A stretch of 64,000 nucleotides of DNA from Catonia carolina (taxonomy: Eukaryota; Arthropoda; Insecta; Hemiptera; Achilidae), in the NCBI GenBank assembly GCA_035578175.1, contig JAQMRL010000011.1, positions 7,575,501 to 7,639,500 on the forward strand, given 5' to 3'. The notes beneath the pieces are model-generated. The model saw nothing but the letters and a program-made list of their open reading frames with translations. It was not told where the DNA came from and searched no databases. The stretch's first letter is position 1. Every line of letters begins with the position of its first letter. The translations under genes and the position numbers were made by a program. Positions 57,416-64,000 of this stretch are shown piece after piece.

Positions 57416-58649
57416 CCTATGAGTAAAGATGTTAGCTTTTATCAAGGTATTTAAAAAAGAAAGTCTGGCAAAATGATGGTGTAGGAATTATTATTTGTAT
57501 ATGGTTCCATTATTATGGTATATAAAAGAAATTCCATGAAATATTTCAAATGTACCTATTCTATTTATGTCACAAATTAAATTTACATTAATTTTGAATT
57601 TAAATACATATAAATGACCAGAAAATGAAGTGCCTTCCAGAAAAAACAATGAAAATGATAATTTTTACGCATTAAACATTCTCCCATGATCAAAATAAAA
57701 ATAGATGTAAATTAGATCAGTAACTTACAATAACACCGAATTGAATGACATTTTTGTAATACAGAAACCAAACTTTAAATTACTAACATCATATGAAAAA
57801 CTGTAACAAAAGTTACAACTAAATGAAAATATTTTAAATATGCATAGTTCTATCAGAATTAATGTGACAATAAAGATAATAATACTTAATATTAGAATCC
57901 GAAAAAGAAGTGTTAATACTGTACTTACAATCACAAAACCACGGCTCAATATCACATTATTTCATTGAACAGACTATGTGAAAACGGTTTTCTAAATAAA
58001 ACTGTGTGACAGTCATAAACTTCAAATATCTGTTTAATGTTATTGTAGAGAATAAAAAACTTAAAACATGAAATTGATGTCTCAAAAATTACAATACAGA
58101 TATTTCATTGAAAAAAGTAACATACCAGTCCGAAAACATCTATGCAGATTTGGAGGTTGATTTTCTAATGGTATAATATATATTTTTGATATAGCCTTCA
58201 TAAAATACATGTCTTTAACTACTCAAACCAATTTGTAGCTGGTTACAAACATTAAAACAACTTGATTCTTATAATGAAAAAATTTGATTGGTGGTCTTCA
58301 TATATGAATTTTCTTTTCTGGTCCCTATGACTTGTCTGACCTTCAATGATAATGGTTTGGTTTTACTTTTTTGCTGTAACTTTGATTGGACATTCATAGT
58401 AGTAAAAACTTTTAATAGATCCTTAACAAAATTTAAATATCCAATACTATGATGGTGGGAAGGTTGGAACAGCTAATTAATTAATCACTGTACTGAATGT
58501 CATCAATATGACCCCCAAATAAAAGAGTGGCATGTGCTACATTATTCACTCCAATTAAAAACACGACTAGATGCAATCCTGCCAACAGAGTCGCACTGTA
58601 GTTAGGCTGTACCTGGCCCTTTTCGTTGCTTAAATTAAACTTGAACAAA
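57416..58649. other. MYND-gene intron, no recognised feature
   Basis: AT-rich. No exon with matching phase and conserved sequence was recognised. Confidence 0.4.
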
Positions 58650-58929
58650 AAGGCTTAAACACCTGAAAAAACATTCAGCAGGTGTTGGTTTACAAAACAA
58701 CAAATAATTCTCTTAAATTTAAAAACATTAAAAAATATCTGTGAATTCTATAAATCTGACGACACTGACTAGTTTTGTACAATACAGCCAATAGGCTTAA
58801 ACACTTGAATTAACATTCAGCAGGTGTTGGTTTTCACAACAAATAACTCTCTTAAATTTAAATACAGTCATTAAAAAATATCTGTAAATTCTATAAATCT
58901 GACAACGATACTGACTAGTTTTATACAAG
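58650..58929. repeat. Tandem duplication, two ~140-bp units
   Basis: 58650-58791 and 58792-58929 share GGCTTAAACACYTGAA, CATTCAGCAGGTGTTGGTTT and ATTCTATAAATCTGAC. Diverged by point changes and small indels. Confidence 0.8.
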
Positions 58930-59663
58930 CTTAGAGAGGAAGTGACATTTTACATTATCTTGGATAATATGCAATTTTTTCTAATTTTGAATTGAACTAT
59001 TCTTAATATTACAAAAAAAGTATAGTAGGGGGAGATTCTTCTAAATTTTTAATACTTATGAAAATGGTTTAAATTTAGTCAAAACTAATACGTTAAACTG
59101 CTAAATTTTTCAGAATATATAGTATCATAAAATAATGGTTTAATTTAAGCTACATGGGAAATTTACTAATAAAAACTTATCTAATAACATGGTTTTATTA
59201 CATTTAAATGTCGAAAGATTTAGTGCATGAAAGCTATGTTACACATGGTTAAAATACATCCATAACGACAGAAATAACTTAATATAATTTTCATATGAAG
59301 ATGTTCAATTATAAATAAATACCTAGTACATAGAAAGCATGCAAAAAAATTCAAACTAACATAAATTCCAGTCCTATTGGCACGATAAATTAATACTCAA
59401 AATAATGTATGATTAAATGACTAAATACTGCAAAACGATGTTAAATTTAATGATTAATAAAATTTTTTAATTAAAAAATTCAATTATATTTCATCATGAT
59501 CGATAGACAAATATTATGATGATAATAATGAACAAGAAAAAGAAGAATAAGTAAGAGCAAATAGATTTTAATTAAGAAGCATAAAGCAACTGATAATCGT
59601 GTGAAAAGGCAATAGTGCAAGAGGACTGTTAAAGTTTTGTTTCAACTTACAGAGCGCTCCTAC
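58930..59663. other. MYND-gene intron, no recognised feature
   Basis: AT-rich. The intron donor on the minus strand begins at 59663. Confidence 0.4.
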
Positions 59664-59867
59664 CTTGCAGGTCGGAGCGAGATCGTAGATCACCACATGA
59701 CCGTCGAGTCGTAGGACCTGGAGACGGACTTGGTGATCTTGATGTGGATGGTAGCCCGAGTAATGAATCTAGTACATCATCCATTGTAGTAGATGTCGGA
59801 CTTGGTCGTGATCGTGTAGGCGCTGTCTGCGTTGCACTGAATTGTGGTGGGCTATCATCTCCAGCTC
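59664..59867 (-). CDS. MYND-type zinc-finger gene, penultimate exon (Ser/Pro-rich)
   Basis: The minus-strand acceptor TTTGTAG precedes 59867 and donor GTAGGA follows 59664. Phase 1 in and out matches the terminal exon. The 68 codons read AGDDSPPQFSATQTAPTRSR, PSPTSTTMDDVLDSLLGLPS, TSRSPSPSPGPTTRRSCGDL, RSRSDLQ. It is Ser/Pro/Arg-rich and probably disordered, with a short hydrophobic MDDVLDSLLGLP motif. A second, consensus-like donor GTAAGT lies 13 nt further; its use would shift the frame to a stop in the next exon. The sequence joins to GSASNGPPYY. Confidence 0.8.
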
Positions 59868-60358
59868 CTACAAACCATTATGTACTTACTTTTATCCATA
59901 ACTTCTGCATTATATCTACTTACTTCTCCTAAATCTCAATCAAAATGGTTACTATTTAGAGTAACTTCATTTTCTTGTAATTTAATTTATGTTACAAAAG
60001 CAGAAAGAAATCTATCTATAGTGATTAGAGAGAAATTAATGTTAGTAATTTTAAACTACGTATTAATACATACTATGCTAACCATTACTAAAAAGCTGGA
60101 ATATGCAGTATAGTACTCTGATCGTAAGAAATAAAATAGGTATAACCTCAAATAAATTTAATATTGGTTTTTACAACCTAAATTCTGTACAATTAATATA
60201 GTTTCTACTAAGTAAAAATATAAAAACGAATCGTTTCTCATATTCTGCTTTGTTTGTTACATGTACTTAAAGGATAGAACATGGACTTATGTATACTGTG
60301 GACAATTCGAACTGGCACAACTTTTGCTCTGCGTGTACACACAGTTCCGCACAAAGTA
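59868..60358. other. MYND-gene intron, no recognised feature
   Basis: Intron sequence up to the mariner insertion. Confidence 0.4.
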
Positions 60359-61266
60359 CGAGGTGTGGCTATTAAATAACGAGACTGATGTTTTAAAAGT
60401 TTTAGTTTTATTTTATACATAATCACTTATTGTCACCTTCAATATACACTCCTCTATCCCTACAATGCTCCATACGAATTTTCCATCGTTGGAAACAGTG
60501 CTGGAAGTCATCTTCTGTCCGCTCCTTCAGGACACGTGCCGCTCAAAAATGTTTGTACTGACACTTTGTACGCGATTGAAAATGACCCAATTTTTTTGGA
60601 AACGATAATAACATGTGATGAAACGTGGTTTTTTACTTATGATCCAGAAACGAAGCACCAATCCATGCACTGGAAGAGCCGAACTTAAGTGAGAGCCAAA
60701 AAAGCTCGGATGACCAAATCAAAATTTAAAGCAATGATGATTGTTTTTTTTTTATATCCATGGAATTGTGCACCTTACTGGAATCCTGAAGGTCAAACAA
60801 TTAATCAATATTACTACCTTGAGGTACTTTCTAAACTACATCAATGAGTAAGGAAAGAACGTCCCGAAATGTAGAAGGACAAATCATGGGGTCTCCACCA
60901 AAACAATGCGCCAGCTCATTCCGCGTTATCTGTCAAGAGGTTCCTAGCCAAGTACAGCATCTCAGTGTTAGAACATCCACCTTATTCACCAGCTGCACCA
61001 TGTGACTTCTACCTGTTCCCTAATGTGAAATCTGCATTAAAAGGGACAAGATTTGAGTCTGTGGAAGCTGTAAAAGAGAAGGCGGCACGTGTCCTGAAGG
61101 AGCTGACAGAAGATGACTTCCAGCACTGTTTCCAACTATGGAAAATTTGCATGGAGCATTGTAGGGATAGAGAAGGAGTGTATATTGAAGGTGACAATAA
61201 GTGATTATGTATAAAATAAAAATAAAATTTTTTACGTCATTCTCGTTATTTAATAGCCACACCTCG
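60359..61266 (+). mobile_element. mariner with inverted-duplicated ends
   Basis: CGAGGTGTGGCTATTAAATA at the left matches the right end as reverse complement. TA flanks both sides (60357-60358 and 61267-61268). The match does not stop at the usual ~30 bp: 60359-60545 as a whole is the reverse complement of about 61075-61266, including the last coding part of the transposase. The natural 5' part is missing. At 908 bp it is shorter than a normal ~1.3-kb mariner. Confidence 0.88.
60545..61204 (+). pseudogene. mariner transposase, dead
   Basis: The plus strand encodes CTDTLYAIENDPIFLETIIT, CDETWFFTYDPETKHQSMHW, then a TAA at 60686-60688, frameshifts, and finally a clean frame 60965-61204 (HPPYSPAAPCDFYLFPNVKS ... 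REGVYIEGDNK). The first catalytic Asp is present (TCDETW). The second is replaced by Asn (HQNNAPAH in place of HQDNAPAH). The third region reads SPAAPCD, one residue short of SPDLAPCD. The N-terminal DNA-binding half is lost. It cannot be catalytic. Confidence 0.88.
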
Positions 61267-61268
61267 TA

Positions 61269-62253
61269 TTTTAAAAGATAAAGTTACAACTGGATGATCA
61301 ATTATTGGGAATTAAATATGTTTTTGAACTAAATAGATGGTATGAGGCATAATTAAACCAATTTTACACAAAATTATTCCAGTCTATTAAATTTAGTTCC
61401 CCTTATATACACAATAGTTGAGTTACACAATAACTCGCATTTTATCAATAGTGAAATTAATTAAAATGCATCTCTCCTCTTGCTAAAGGAAGTCTGGTTC
61501 TGATTATTATTTTCTACAAAAAATAAATACGCACCATTTATAAAAATTAAAATGTATGATTATGTAATTAATCTGGAACCAACAAAAGACTGATCAAAAC
61601 TTACATCAAATTTATAATCATAATGGCAAATTTTCTGGTGAAAATTCTGTTAATTAAATACAAAATAGGTTAATTTAAAACTTTCAATAGTCGATTTGAG
61701 ATCTTCCTGTGTGCTATTATTTTGACTCCTTTCTGAGTATTTAAATGTTTCTTTCTTATCAAATTTTATATTTTGATCTAAAGTAAAGAAAGTTAAATAA
61801 TTTTTCATTCATGACAGATTATAAAAAAATGAAATGTTGTTCATGAACTGTATGAGGATGTAGAAAAAATTGATTTATTCTATTAGTAGCATACGCAGGT
61901 ATATGTAAATTTTAAATGGATATTATAAAAAAATAAACTACAGTATGTTTACTGTGCAAATCTAAGGTGTTATGTTTCAAAATGTTTACTTAAACTGAAA
62001 ATATTATTTGTCTCTACTAGTGCTATCTCTCAGGTAATTACTGAGATTAAATCAAACAAGTTTTAACAGATTAATAATAATCATCAGAAAAATTCTACAA
62101 TACTCATGCTGATATTAAGTACAAAAAATATAAGTTATATAATACAATTCCCCTACAGTTACGGTATCAAAACTTATTGGGTTAGATTACAATAAAATTT
62201 TAAAGTCATGCCATGACTAGGTAATGAGTAAATTTCACTAGAATTGCTGTAAT
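61269..62253. other. MYND-gene intron, AT-rich, no recognised feature
   Basis: No exon or repeat was recognised. Confidence 0.4.
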
Positions 62254-63248
62254 GGGGGGGGAGTCGGACTCGAAACAATAAAAAAAATATCGATTTTCAG
62301 GTTTTAATTGTGTTATACAGTTTGAAATTAGCGCTTTTCAATGGTACCAAATTCACGTTTCCACAACAACTAGAAATATTTTTTTAAATTTTTTTATTTA
62401 TTTTTTTATCTTTTTTATTTATTTATTATGTCGCATCAACTACTATGGTCATTAGCGACAATGTTGGGTTGTAACTTTGTGTGCAATGAAGGATGAAATG
62501 ATTTTTTTTTTCAATGTATGAAAATATGCCGTGCCTGAGCGGGATTCGAACCCGCAACCGCATGATGAGAGACGAGCACGTTACCAACTGCGCCAATGCG
62601 GCCAGCTTTTTTTATTTTTATAAAAACACATGCCAAGTGAAAATTTTTCCTGTTTTCGTAAACAAGTCTATTGTGTACATGATTTTTAGTTATTTTGTCA
62701 CTAATTTTTACAATTTTTTTTTAGTATTTCTCTTTCAATCTAGAAGGCACTTTTGTTAGTAAGGTTTAGGTTATGCAACTTATGTTGCATAAATTACCTA
62801 ATGCATACCTGCTCGTATGGAGCAGAAGTGCACTACATAAGTACGTTTTTATATAGAAATGCGTTTATAAATTTCAATCACCATTTCCCAAAAACTGTAT
62901 TTTTTCATACAAAAGACCGGTTTTTTCAAGAACCAATAAAGCTTTTTTCGGTAAATTTTAATGGCACATTCCTTACATGTATTTACATCAACAGATGGAG
63001 GCATTTGATGTTATTTTAATTTATAAAAAAAAAATATAAATTTTTTCTACAAAATTTCAGTTTTAGGAGTAGGCATTCACAGAAAAATTTATAAAAAAAT
63101 TAATAATCTATACAAATATATTAAAATGACTCCATCTATTGGTCAGGAACATATCAATAAATAACTGGTTAAAAGTTGAAGATTTTATGGCCATAGATAA
63201 TGGGTCAAACATTAAAATGGGCTAAGATAGCAGTTCCGACTCCCCTTA
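62254..63248. mobile_element. Possible TIR element (short inverted ends)
   Basis: GGGGAGTCGGACTCG at the left (~62257-62272) and CAGTTCCGACTCCCC at the right (63231-63245) share an 11-bp inverted GGGGAGTCGGA. The match does not extend inward and no clear duplication is visible. A SINE is inserted inside. Low support. Confidence 0.35.
62380..62605 (-). repeat. tRNA-derived SINE with well-kept tRNA-like head
   Basis: On the minus strand the head reads GGCCGCATTGGCGCAGTTGG, TAACGTGCTCGTCTCTCATC, then a perfect T-arm GCGGG-TTCGAAT-CCCGC. A and B boxes are both present. The acceptor ends do not pair (GGCCGCA against the 3' side), so it is not a tRNA gene. The body ATTTCATCCTTCATTGCACA and a T-rich (A-tail) end lie to the left. 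Confidence 0.75.
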
Positions 63249-64000
63249 AGCGATGAGGATTTAATTTTATGCACGTTGACTGAAAAAATATAATGTTCTC
63301 TTTGAGTAATACAGTTATATTTGTACAATTCAAGAAGACAACATGATTTAGTCGTTACATTGCATGTTATAAACCAATATAAAATAATAAACTGGAAGAG
63401 ATAAGCTATTTAGACATTATTTTAACGGGAAAAGTAAATGTAATAGGTTACTCAATGATAAAATGACAAGAAGAAATTTAATTCTCTTCTAGAAGATATG
63501 ATCACTATTAAAGTTATTTAACTCATTCATGTTTTGTTCATGACCTGTTTTGTGAGAGTTATTAATAAAATTATCAAAATTTTGCACAAATGATTGTTGT
63601 ACCATCCTACCCAACAAATCTGATGTAATTAACCCTTTATAGGGCAGTACTAAGGGGAAAAATATACATGTTGTAAAATGTTAAATTTTGTGTTATAGGG
63701 ACGTTAATACTGCATTTCTAGTGCCAGAACAGTAAGATATTTATTTTTTGCTGATGTTAAGCCCTGGTAAGTATACTTACCAAGGAACGTTTATTGAAAT
63801 GGGTATCACATTATGTTTAGTGGTAAGAATGCTTATTAAAACAACTTGTGTACAATATAACCAAAAGATTTTGTAGAATAGTTTTTTTAACTTTATATTA
63901 GCAACAATGCTTGCTTTCCCGTAAAGAACACGAATTTTCTAAGCACTGTACTAAAGTAACAACAAAACAACAAGGTAGCATACTCGGGTATAATTTTTAC
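63249..64000. other. Window end; possible piggyBac-type left tip at 63629
   Basis: TTAA at 63629-63632 is followed by CCCTTTATAGGGCAGTACTA, similar in layout to the piggyBac-type tip at 26727. No matching right end is inside the window. Otherwise featureless. Confidence 0.3.

Noticed and set aside
62525..62603. Functional tRNA gene on the minus strand
   Set aside because: The T-arm and both promoter boxes look good, but the acceptor strands do not pair, and a SINE body with A-tail follows.

Overview
This window is eukaryotic nuclear DNA from an insect. The evidence is a RasGAP gene of the SynGAP/DAB2IP (Drosophila raskol) type with GT-AG introns, AT-rich introns of 0.5 to 4 kb, and a dense mixture of insect-type transposons (mariner, pogo, piggyBac, PIF/Harbinger, hAT, RTE-like, LTR and tRNA-derived SINEs). 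A hemipteran with a large genome would fit the repeat style, but that is only an impression. There is no prokaryotic, CRISPR or operon content.

Layout. (1) 1-26346, plus strand: the 3' part of raskol. Eleven coding exons (2753-25842) cover most of the RasGAP domain, a low-complexity His/Asn-rich linker and a C-terminal coiled coil. The splice phases of all eleven exons agree and give about 795 codons, counting the longer form of exon 7. The PH and C2 domains and the promoter lie upstream of the window. The introns carry a Harbinger remnant, a 1-kb palindrome, an RTE-like fragment beside an exon, two pogo-type elements, a piggyBac remnant with a duplicated 3' end, foldback elements, SINEs, and a complete 2,042-bp LTR element with identical-looking LTRs. 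(2) 26347-54627: intergenic and very AT-rich, made of repeats. It includes a TTAA-flanked piggyBac MITE, a nearly intact DD41D mariner with one nonsense codon, a Harbinger element with an MADF/Myb-like ORF, a nested hAT MITE, three copies of an unclassified ~0.85-kb repeat, SINE clusters and dead retrotransposon pieces. (3) 54627-64000, minus strand: the last two exons of a MYND-zinc-finger gene that may be related to apical junction component AJM1. Its introns hold a fourth copy of the ~0.85-kb repeat and a mariner whose ends are inverted copies of each other.

The two genes converge tail to tail and I see no functional link between them. The raskol protein should accelerate GTP hydrolysis on Ras-type GTPases; its arginine finger and FLR motif are both present. 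I found no convincing new cellular system. The most unusual structures are the LTR element with primer-binding-site-like tandem units across its LTR boundary, the 165-bp direct repeats around an insertion in piggyBac, and the self-inverted mariner. All element boundaries and homologies come from reading the sequence by eye; no search was run.
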